NCBI GenBank assembly: GCA_023634235.1
Contig: JAMKCF010000172.1
Span: forward strand, 1 to 64,000
From: Pisaster brevispinus
Taxonomy: Eukaryota > Echinodermata > Asteroidea > Forcipulatida > Asteriidae
Direction of reading: 5' to 3'
Length of the DNA: 64,000 bases
Below, in pieces: positions 1 through 9,155 of the stretch. Each line of letters starts with the position of its first letter. Position 1 is the stretch's first letter. Position numbers and translations under genes: made by a program. Under the pieces are notes generated by a model that was not told the DNA's origin, did no database searches, and was given only the letters and a program-made list of their open reading frames with translations.

Positions 1-612
1 CAATACCCTATTATGAACATAATCAAGCCGGTGACCAATTTGAACAGGAATTTTACACTTAAAGTTACAATGACCCGCTCTATTACCCCTGAACCGAAGA
101 ATTCCATTCGCTTTTAGAATAGAAAGCAATCCAGGCTGAATGGAGTGACAAGAAGTCTTACGGATGTTAAAAAGTTGACCACGGGAATACATTATAGTTG
201 AATTACTAGACATAATAGAATGCAAACTATCTGTATGTATAAAATGCAACTCGTCATTACTAGTGGATCCGATACGAGGGCCTGGGTTAACAGAAATATC
301 CATAAATATTGTTATGTCATGTGGAGGGTCATGACCAGGAATAACTAGAGTAGTTTGGCCATGTTTGGACCATTTGACTAATGGAACTTTTGAGACATTA
401 AATCCAGTACGGCACAGCTGTAATGTTACCCCATGACAGGGTGAAAATGGCACAACAAAATTAGTCAGACACATGTACTGGTCTGAAGACACAAAATACT
501 CATTTCTGACAGTCTCAGCATCAGGAAAGATTTGAACCCGTGACTTATGTATGATAAAAAGCAGATGTAAAAACACCAACAGACGAGAACGGGCACTAAA
601 GGCAACAACCAT
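1..612 (-). CDS. N-terminal part of a LINE (non-LTR retrotransposon) ORF, cut by the window edge
   Basis: Reading the minus strand from the ATG at 612-610 gives 204 open codons that run off the left edge. An in-frame TAA lies 15 bases upstream of the ATG, so this is the first methionine. Residues about 10-22 are strongly hydrophobic and could be a signal-like segment. Residues 105-112 read DISVNPGP, matching the 2A-like core D-x-E-x-NPGP except for Ser at the usual Glu. Residue 142 starts YSRGQLFNIRK, followed by a Gly/Arg-rich stretch (RFRGNRAGH). That resembles the segment preceding the endonuclease in CR1/L2-type LINEs, where 2A-like motifs are known, including in sea urchins. The endonuclease and RT would lie outside the window. 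No stop interrupts the visible part, so it may be a young copy. The LINE assignment is homology by eye. Confidence 0.72.
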   Translation of the reverse strand, partial: MVVAFSARSRLLVFLHLLFIIHKSRVQIFPDAETVRNEYFVSSDQYMCLTNFVVPFSPCHGVTLQLCRTGFNVSKVPLVKWSKHGQTTLVIPGHDPPHDITIFMDISVNPGPRIGSTSNDELHFIHTDSLHSIMSSNSTIMYSRGQLFNIRKTSCHSIQPGLLSILKANGILRFRGNRAGHCNFKCKIPVQIGHRLDYVHNRVL

Positions 613-890
613 GATGAACACACGTTACAAAATAGTGAACTCAACCGGAGATAAAAACCACATCAAAAACATCAAAATAACAAGCAATACTAATCGGATA
701 AAGCACCAAAATATATCACAGAAAAGCACAGAAAGCTTACCAAACACGTCAACAATAAATATAAAGACGATGCCAAAAACTCAGCAAAGATTAAACGGAT
801 AAAAATAAGAAAACACTGGCAGAGAAAATAAACAGTGGCGGCTACAGAACAGCGCCCTCAACGGCCTAATAAAAGCTTTAAAAAAGCTAA
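613..890 (-). other. Probable 5' leader of the LINE at the left edge
   Basis: This stretch precedes the LINE start codon on the minus strand, is A-rich on the plus strand and does not match the monomers of the neighbouring array. Near its right border a 13-base word (TAATAAAAGCTTT) occurs twice within about 25 bases, at roughly 868-880 and 889-901. The array block to the right (from about 895) matches the block from about 11015, so the LINE or its 5' flank was probably inserted into the array here. The exact 5' end of the element is not certain. Confidence 0.4.
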
Positions 891-3048
891 TAAAAGCTTT
901 GTCATCAAGCTAGAAGAAAATGAAAAGAACAACAGTGGCTCCAAGACAATGTAAGTGAAGCAAATCATAAGAGCAATGAAATTTTTTAGGGACTAGACAA
1001 CTCGAGCCTCAAGAAAAAACTAAAGACAGTACAACATCGACTCATGATTATTTTGAGAGTAGAACAATTTTGAAGGTGGTAAGTTTTGTAGTATGAGACA
1101 ACATAATGTTCAGAGAAAATGATGAAACGGCAAAACATTGGCTTGTGAACAATTTAGAATTGACATAGATCTCTTAGATTTTGATAAACTACACAACAAG
1201 AGCCCAGAAAAAAACCTAAGACAGTACAACATTGGCTTATGAATAATTTGAGAGTTGAACAATCATTAAGGTGGCAAGTTAAGCCGGACTGGACAACAAG
1301 ACAATCAGAGAAATGAAGAGATGTCACAACATTGGCTCATGGGCAAATTTCAAGGTTGAAATATCATCGCATCCCTTAGATTTTGAGAAACTACACAATA
1401 AGAGCCTCAAAGAAATCCAAAAATAGACACACTGTCGTAAACATTTATCAAAGGACATCATGTTTGAAGGAATGAACAGATAGAACAACAGTGGCTCGCA
1501 ATGAAATTAGAAGGTTCAATGAGCAGAGGTCAAGAGCTACAGAGAAATTACATTTTTCAAACTAACTCAGAAAACGAGGAAGTGATGCGTAGATTCAAAA
1601 AACTAAATTCCCAGTTGACTTAGATAGGAACATCTTGTGATGAAACAAGCTTTGTCGGTGATGGATACTTCTCTTGATTCAGTGAATAACCTTTAAACAA
1701 AATAAGACACAGTAATGTAATCATTTATCAAATGACAAGATGCTTGAGGAAAATGAAGAGATAGAAGGCTCAACACTGGCTGTAAAACAAATTATGAGTA
1801 GGAAGACCTTAGAGCGTTGAAATTTTGAAAAACTAGACAACATAAGCCTCAAAGAAAACCAAAGACAGTACAACATTGACTCATTAATAATTTAAAAGAT
1901 CACATATCATTTAAGTGGCAAGTTATGAGGTACACTGTACAGGACAATCAAAGGTTCAGAAGAAATAATGAGAAGGCACAACATTGGCTAATGAAAAATT
2001 TAAGAGTTGAGATGTCATTACATCTATCAGATTTTAAGGGATTACAATATAGAAAACCAAACCAAAACCACTGTCTTTAACAATTATCGAAGGACATTAT
2101 GTTTGAAGAAAATGAACAGACGCCACAACAGTGAAGCAAATCATAAGAGCACTGAAATTGTTTAGGGACTAGACAACATGAGCCTCAAGAAAAAACTAAA
2201 GACAGCACAACATCGACTCATGAATATTTTGAGAGTGGAACAATTTTGAAGGTGGTAAGTTTTGAGGTATGAGACAACATCAAGTTCAGAGAAAATGATG
2301 AGACAGCAAAACATTGGCTTGTGAAAAATTTAGAATTGAAATAGATCTAGTAGATTTTGAGGTACTACACAATTAAATAAGAGCCCTGAAAAAAAACCCA
2401 ACAAAGACAGTACAACATTGGCTCATGAATAATTTGAGAGTTGAACAATCATTAGGGTGTCAATTTATGAGGGACTAGACAACAAGAGGTTTCTAGAAAA
2501 TGAAGGGACCTTACAACATTGTTTCATGAACAAATTTAAGAGCACTAATAGAGTGCTACTTTTTGGAGGGACTAGACAACATAAGCCTCAAAGAAACCAA
2601 AGACAGTACAACATTGACTCATGAATAATTTGAGAGTAGAGTAATTTTGAAGGTGGTAAGTTATGAGGGATTGGACAACATCAACTTCACAGAAAATGAA
2701 AAGATGCCACACTTGGCTCTTGAAACAGCATAACATTGGTTCGAGAACAATTTCAGATTTGAAATATAATCATACCTCTTATATCTTGAGGGACTACACA
2801 ATAAGAGCCTAAAAGAAATCCAAAGACTGCACAACATCAGCTTAAGAATGTTTTAAGAGTTATGTGGTACACGACAATATAAAGTTTAACAAAAAGAACC
2901 ATTTTAGAGTTGAAATGTCATTACATTTATAAAATTTAGAGGGACTAGACAATAAGATCCTAAACAAACTAAAATAGCACAACAGCAGCTTTACATAATT
3001 TGAGAGTTGAACAATAATTAAGGTGATAAGTTTTGAGGGACTGGACAA
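891..3048. repeat. Degenerate ~100-bp monomer array, block 1
   Basis: The block is built from diverged copies of a monomer of roughly 95-100 bases. The recurring words are GAGGGACTGGACAACATGAG, AGACGGCACAACATTGGCTC and AATTTGAGAGTTGAACAATC. Two monomer classes tend to alternate, one with AGCCTCAAAGAAAACCAAAG and one with GGTTCAGAGAAAATGATGAG, giving a ~200-bp unit. A decayed exon-like module lies at about 1566-1690. Positions 895-1240 match 11015-11360, and 1250-2470 match 13240-14450. I see no coding gene. Short open frames here are by-products of the low stop density of the repeat. Confidence 0.85.
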
Positions 3049-3051
3049 CAT

Positions 3052-3410
3052 TAGTACAGCGGATAAGCTCTCATATAATGAAAATTGTGCACTTTTTGAG
3101 AAAAGCATGAAACTTCTAGAGTACTTAGTTTTAACCATAAGATTTATTTTCAGATGTGGAGGGAAGTCAAATTTGACCTCTGATGACCCTGAGAGGTCAA
3201 ATCCAAAATGGCCGCCATTTCGCCTGTTCTAATGTACAAACAAGTATAATTTTGGAGTCAGACAGTGTAGAAAAACATTTAAGGTGTCATTTCCAACTAT
3301 ATTGAGGATGCCAATTCATTTGGTAATACTTTTGAGATCGCCAGAACTCAAGGATATGCATTAATGTCAAGGTCAAGGTCAAAATTTACACAAAAATTAC
3401 TATTTTTTGA
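3052..3410 (+). repeat. Left terminal inverted repeat of the Academ-like element
   Basis: This ~355-base segment is the inverted counterpart of about 8098-8453, aligning almost end to end with scattered differences. It holds several AGGTCA/TGACCT words, including a tandem AGGTCAAGGTCA near 3370-3385 and an inverted pair near 3174-3200. Confidence 0.88.
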
Positions 3411-4484
3411 ATGTTTTCCCATTTATTTGTCATTTTGTTCTCCCATACATTCTCAAAGTTCTCTAGGAGTGGTTCTTGTACATAGTCTGCCAGCTTAATC
3501 CCTTTTCAATATCAGTTAGTTTATTTTACAAATTAGCACCAGACCATTCTTTTGTCCTGTAACTGACCAAGTGCATAGCATGGTCAGTGAGCAGCTCCAC
3601 ATCCCCTACTTGTCTCTTCTGCAATGAGCCTGCTGGTTCTGCAGGCTTACATAAAGCACTAACTTACATACAACATTGACATTAATGTGCCGAGGTGTGA
3701 CCATGAAGTTGAGGACACTGCTCTGTTGGCCAAACTTGCAGTAGGAGACATGATTGCCATTGAGGCCAAGTTTCATCACGGCTGTCTACGTTCATTGTAC
3801 AACAGAGCCAGGCAGGCTGCACCAACAGGCAATGGTGGAGATGATTCTTGCCTGCATTTGCAATTCTTGCCTTAATTGCAGAGCTAGTGGCGTTCTTGAA
3901 AGACATGAATAGTGATAAGGACAGTTCTCCTGGTTCAAACTTAAATATATCGCTCAGCTATACAAGGTCAGTCTGGAGCAGCTTGGTCAGACTGTTGAGA
4001 AACGGATTCACACCATCAGACTGAAAAACAAACTGCTTTTTGCACTTCCTCATCTAAGGGCACATTCACAGGAAAGAGACATACTTCTTAGTTTTGAGAA
4101 GGACATTGGACCAGACCTCATGATTGCCTGTTCATATGACAGTGATGCCATACATTTATTTGGAGCAGCACCGGTGGTGCTCAAAGAGATCTCTGACTCA
4201 AGTTCCAGGCAAACATAACACTTGATGGGGCAAACATCAAGCATCAGACCCAGCTGCTTCACAAAACCTGCCCTAGCATTCTCCCAATTATTATGTCCAA
4301 CAGCCTGAAGCATGTATGTAACGTGGAATCAAGCTCAGCACATCATAGCTGCAGCCGAGAAACTCCACTCCCAATCTACCTGTCCCACAAGATCCATGCA
4401 ATTACACAAAGTAGAGGACTGGTTGACACACTGTTCAATCTTGGAATGTGTGTCTCATACGACAGGCTGTTGCAACTCACATCA

Positions 4485-4727
4485 GGGCCCAATTTCATAG
4501 AGCTGCTAAGCACAAAAAATTGCTTAGCATGAAATTTCTTCCTTGATAAAAACAGGATTACCAACCAAATTTCCACGAGATTTTCAGGATAAGCAAAACA
4601 ACAGCTGACTACCAGTAACAAGCAATATGCAACACATGGATATTTGGTTGGTAATCTTGTTTTTATCAAGGAAGAAATTTCATGCTAAGCAAATTTTTGT
4701 GCTTAGCAGCTCTATGAAATTGGGCCC
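4485..4727. mobile_element. MITE (GGCCCAATTTCATAG family), copy 1, nested in the transposon gene
   Basis: The two ends are inverse copies starting GGGCCCAATTTCATAGAGCT, and the inner sequence is largely self-complementary. The host protein frame reads LLQLTS before and DIADGAC after the insert, so the MITE landed inside a coding block. Taking GGCCC as the true end gives a CAG duplication on both sides. Related copies lie at 56598 and 62536. Confidence 0.88.
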
Positions 4728-6909
4728 AGACATTGCGGATGGTGCCTGCCACTGCTTTAGGGAGGAAGATGTACAGTATGATGTGCCCGCCAAAGTTGCG
4801 TCATGGACTGTTTAAACAGCAGCAGCTGTGGACAACATCGACCACAATCCAAGCTCTGCAACTGCAAAAGATTCCTTCCACGGCACCGGAATCTCAGCAT
4901 CGGTCACATACACATGGCGGAACTGAACGTAGTGTACCGGTGATTAGTCAGGTTTGCTCTTCCACCAAGTCAGTGACACTTCTGCCACCAGCCAACACAA
5001 TTGTGCCACCAGCTGCCCTTAAGACTATAAGGACTTTAGTGTGCCGGCTGTGGTCCCGTGAGACCTTCCAACCCCCTGGCTGCAGCATCTGCTACAGAAG
5101 ATGAGTATGCATGGCTCAGCAAAGTGAAGATGGCTGTTGAAAAGTCTATCATGGATAGCTGTATATCGTGGTCTGCCTACCACGCTGACACACACCGAGC
5201 TGTCATCCCATCTGCAGCACTCAACGCACTATTGCCTCTGTTTCTTGAAAATACACACTCTGTGGCAATGATACAGCACTCCATGAACATCGTCAAGGCA
5301 TCAGTTCAGCACTTGAACCCATGTCAAATTCCTGTCCTTGCTGCTGACCAACACCTGTATGCTCTTGTAAAAGAAGTCCAGTGGAACTGGCCAGCCACTC
5401 ACGGAGAGGATCACTTTGTGATCATAATTGGTGGTCTACACATCGAGATGGCCACATTGAAGTTGCTGGGAGACTGGTTTAAAGACAGTGGCCGGACGAA
5501 CACCCTGATGGAGGCCAACATTGCCAGATCCAGAACAGCAAATTCCTTCATACTTGCCAGCCATATCATCAAGACCTACCATGCCCACCAGGTCAAAGCT
5601 GCAAGCCTTTATAAACTCCTCCAACAAGCTTACATTGAAGACTGCACATCTGTTGATATTGATGCCATTCAACCAGATAGTCCGCCTTTTGAGTGATGCA
5701 TACAGCGAGCAAAGGCCTGTGTCCACTTTGACTACTGGCTTAAGACCCTGTCATTAGAGCTTCACTTGATGCAGTACATCAGGTCTCTTCGTGAAGGTAA
5801 CTGCCAGCTGTATATGTGGAATCCCTGGCGCAGATTGTGCCCTGGATTGTGCCCTAGATCACACGCACTACTCCAGATGGCTTTCCGTACACATCCGTTA
5901 CATGATGACTCTCGCTGAAAAACACCCAGATGTCCTAGCAGAATTCATGTCTGGAAATTTTGTAGTGCACAAAACAAGCAATAATTTCTTAGCCATGGCA
6001 TTTGACTAGTGCCATGAGCAGAACAATGCAATGGTAAAAGGTTCTGGTGGGGCTATTGGGCTGACTGGCAATCCAGGAGCACTCCGAAGCTGGATGTAGC
6101 AGGGCCAGAAATTGCCAGGATCACTACAGAGTTTGAGGAAAGGAACATGAAGCAAAATAATGGTGCTGCTGACACTGGACACCATCACCATGACCAGCAA
6201 CCTAAAATGCAAGCAGTGTTAAGGCACTTGTGACAGTACTGAATGAGATGGGAATCTATTTCTAGAACACACCCAAGACCTACATAGTCAGTGACACAAG
6301 CGACATTCTGGACACCTAAGTGGCTGAAACTGTGAGAAGGATTGAGACCCTTGGTGAGGAGCAGTACACAAAGTTTGTGATAGAAAGGCTAGAGCAGTGT
6401 ACAACACCTGTCACACAAACAACTCCAAAGAACAAGTTGCCACTTTTCAGTAGGCCACCAGTCAAGGTTATATCAAAATGGATGGCACAGCTCGCAGCAC
6501 TTTAGAGTGACTGTGGTCTCTTTTTGAGGCTGTACATCTGGTGTCAGACACAGAATGGAGACATGGACAACTTCTTCTCACATGAAAACCAGGCAGCTCT
6601 GTCAACTGGAGGAAAAATGCGGATTGGAGTTAAATCACATCTACTTTGTGACCATGTTTACTGCCTGGAATCAGGCCTGCTTGAAAACAATAGCGCACCT
6701 GTGGCCGATGCAACAATTCTTGATGGTGAAACTGAGGTTCAATAGCTTAATCCTGGAATATCAAGAACATTTCAAGAGTATGAATAAAGAGTGTTTGCAC
6801 AATACATCTTTGCTTAAGCATCTGCATCAATCTTGTCTGGGATGCATACTTACCTACTAACCCGAAAGCCTCATCAAGACAGAAGAAGGGCAAGGGAACA
6901 AGGAAAAGG

Positions 6910-7508
6910 GTGGCTCCTTCTACTGTGCTGCTAAAAAACTGGAAGGATTTCCTTCGAGTCAATGAGAAAAAAATTATTTTTGCTTTCCTGTCACGCGAAG
7001 CTGTTCATCTACCTCTACCACAGGGCAAGGAACTGTGTGCAACAGATGTAAGTGGAGTACTCTGCTCTCCTGCAGAGTCACACTTGGCCCGCCTTGCCCC
7101 ATGCTTACAAGAGGAGGCTGGCATTCGTATACTTCTGCATGTGGCAGATGCTGTGCAAAAGGGGTGTAAAAAGGTAACCATACACATGTACGTACTGTTG
7201 ATACTAATTTGGTTGTACTGGCTGTGGCTTTATTCAGCAAGACAGCTCCTAATGAGCTGTGGGGTGCCTTTGGTGTCGGATCAAGCTTTCGGTTTATAGC
7301 TGTTCACAAAATGGTTGCCACAATGAACCCGACACAGTGTCTGACTCTCCCAGTCTGTTATGCTTTCACCGGGTGTGATACTGTATCTGCATTCGCTGGC
7401 AGAGGAAAGAAGACTGCCTGGGAAACTTGGAAGTCTTTTCAAGAGGTAAATGATGCTTCCAGTGAACTCTTGTGCAGGATCCATGTTACTGCTCAGAGCG
7501 ATTTGTAG
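6910..7508 (+). pseudogene. FEN/XPG-like nuclease segment of the Academ-like element
   Basis: The segment contains EEAGIRILLHVADAV, then VDTNLVVLAVALF, then TGCDTVSAFAGRGKKTAW. In FEN1/XPG-type 5' nucleases, acidic residues in comparable positions bind metal, and a GCD-x-x-x-x-G-x-G-x-K motif marks the helical DNA-binding part. From my memory of related copies I expect EADTR and VDTDVVVLA, so the Gly-Ile and Asn here look like losses of acidic residues. The link from motif to fold is an inference and was not computed. Confidence 0.6.
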
Positions 7509-7769
7509 TGTTGATGTACGAACCAGTGAGAGCATGGAAGTTGATGCCAGGAAACATGGTCTTCACACGGAAGTCTAATGCTCTGGAGAACATTCCTCCA
7601 ACATAAGCAGCACTTAAGCAGCACATCAAGCGTGCTTGCTACCAGGCCAACTTTTGGAACCAGGCATTGACCAAGGATCCAGAGATGCCAGAGCCATCTG
7701 ACTTTGGCTGGACAAACCAAACAACTGGGTGGCAGTCTGTTTGGACCACTCTTCCAAGGCATCACAATC

Positions 7770-7890
7770 ATGCCAGGAATTGATCCACTGTCCCTGCAAA
7801 AAATGGTGCACTGGACATTGCAAATGTGTCAAAGCTGCAATCCAGTGCACTGCACTGTGCATTTGTTCTGGAGACTGTTTGATTTTGATC
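7770..7890 (+). pseudogene. Cysteine cluster at the C-terminus of the transposon protein
   Basis: The frame reads CPCKKWCTGHCKCVK followed by CTALCICSGDC, giving roughly ten cysteines in about 31 residues. The spacing suggests a zinc-binding module. It sits just downstream of the nuclease region and ends shortly before the right inverted repeat, as expected for the end of the transposon protein. Confidence 0.6.
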
Positions 7891-8097
7891 GTTACCCTTA
7901 AGATATTCATACGTTGTGGATACATAGTGCTGAATCTATGTGGATATCTATTGTGAAAATGAACAGGTTTTAGGTTGTAGGCCTATTTGGAATAGCTGTT
8001 TTGGTGTTCTGGATAGTCATAGTTGTTGTAATGTTTTACATGAGTATTTTTTGTTGATATTGTTCATTTATTACTTCTAAAGTGTCAAAATGGAGGC

Positions 8098-8453
8098 AAA
8101 TTTTCACAAAAATTTCACTTTTTGGCCTTATTTGACCCTGACCTTGACCTTAATACATTTCTTTGAGTTCTGGTGATCTCAAAAGTATTACCAAATGAAT
8201 TGGCATCCCCAATTTAGTTGGAAATGACACCTTAAATGTTTTTCTACACTGTCTGATTCCAAAATTATACTTGTTTGTACATTAGACCAGGCGGAATGGC
8301 GGCCATTTTGGATTTGACCTCTCAGGGTCATCAGAGGTCAAATTTGACTTCCCTCCACATCTGAAAATAAATCTTAAGGTGAAAACTAACTATGCTGAAA
8401 GTTTCATGCTTTTCTCAAAAAGTGCACAATTTTTTTGCTTATCCGCTGCACTA
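8098..8453 (-). repeat. Right terminal inverted repeat of the Academ-like element
   Basis: This is the inverse of about 3052-3410, and the outermost 17 bases differ at only one position. The sequence then returns directly to the array at CATGGGGTTTCAAG. Confidence 0.88.
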
Positions 8454-9028
8454 CATGGGGTTTCAAGAAATTGAAGAGATGTCACAACAATGGCTCTTCA
8501 ACATCTTCAGAGTTGAAAATCATCACAACGGTTAATTTTTAGGAACTTGACAACAGCAGGTGGGTCACAGGACAACATCAGGTTCAGAGAAAATGATACG
8601 ATGGTACAACAATGGCTTGTGAACAATTTTAGAGTTGAAATATCATTACATCACTCAGATTTTGAGGGACTACACAACAACAGCCTAAAAACACCAAAGA
8701 CAGCACAATATCAGCTTGTGAATAATAAGAGAGTTGAACAATCATTAAGGTGCCAGGTTATGACAGACTGCACAACATGGGTTTTCAGATATTGAAGAGA
8801 CGGCAGGAAATTGTTTCATGAACAATTAAAAAGTTGAAAATCAATGCACTGGGCTAAGCAACTAGGGAGAAATGGCAAATATTAACATGGCAAGTTACGA
8901 GGAACAGATTGAAATGAAGTTCCAAGAAATTGAACAGATTTCACCACATTGATTTGAGAACGATTAAAGAGTTGAAACTCATTGCGCAGGGATAAAGAAC
9001 TTGGGCAAAATTACATTTTTCAACTTAC

Positions 9029-9155
9029 CTCAGAAAAGGAGTGAGCAATGCATAGCCATCCCAAACATGACACTCCAACTTGACCTTGATAGAAGCATCT
9101 CCTGATGAATGAAATCTTTGCTCATGATGAATGCTCTCTTCAACAAGTGAATAAT
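9029..9155 (-). pseudogene. Exon-like module, open copy A
   Basis: On the minus strand the 127-base segment is preceded by a pyrimidine-rich stretch ending TTTTGCAG and followed by GTAAGTTG, so both splice borders match consensus. It is open for 42 codons in the frame SLVEESIHHEQRFHSSGDAS, continuing IKVKLECHVWDGYA. The product is not recognised. It belongs to a family of about 25 copies across the array, most of them broken. Confidence 0.5.

Larger units (their letters stand above)
3687..7900 (+). pseudogene. Decayed transposon protein (transposase region, FEN/XPG-like nuclease, Cys cluster)
   Basis: Conserved blocks follow one another on the plus strand but in different frames with several stops. 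They are: LLAKLAVGDMIAIEAKFHHGCL (3687-3875, quoted in part); a block around LVDTLFNLGMCVSYDRLLQL (ending 4484, resuming 4728 after a MITE); VDNIDHNPSSATAKDSFHGT (about 4827-4890); a 212-codon open stretch at 5058-5696 containing PVLAADQHLYALVKEVQW and GGLHIEMA; a block at 6524-6745; a nuclease-like region at 6910-7508; and a cysteine cluster at 7770-7885. I recognise the set as a multi-copy family found in many marine animals. It is the cargo of the surrounding inverted-repeat element. In the nuclease region some acidic positions I would expect are replaced. It cannot make a full-length product as written. Confidence 0.78.
3052..8453 (+). mobile_element. Academ-like DNA transposon, 5.4 kb, long TIRs, 3-bp TSD, decayed
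   Basis: The element begins TAGTACAGCGGATAAGC and ends with the inverse of TAGTGCAGCGGATAAGC, extending into inverted repeats of about 355 bases. It is flanked by CAT at 3049-3051 and 8454-8456. The duplicated array block around 22440-23530 carries the uninterrupted sequence with one CAT at 22624-22626, so both borders and the 3-bp duplication are directly supported. Inside, on the plus strand, are remnants of a large protein with a FEN/XPG-like nuclease region and a C-terminal cysteine cluster. From memory of the literature, Academ elements combine a transposase, an XPG-type nuclease and a Cys-rich finger with a 3-4 bp TSD, so I place it there, with caution. The coding part is broken and a MITE is inserted in it. 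The element is very probably immobile. Confidence 0.82.

Noticed and set aside
528..545. A T-loop-like word (GGTTCAAATC on the minus strand) suggesting a tRNA
   Set aside because: Neither a T-stem nor an acceptor stem can be formed, and it lies inside the open LINE frame.
5436..5726. A 96-codon minus-strand open frame over the transposon gene
   Set aside because: It is the antisense shadow of the well-supported plus-strand block at 5058-5696.
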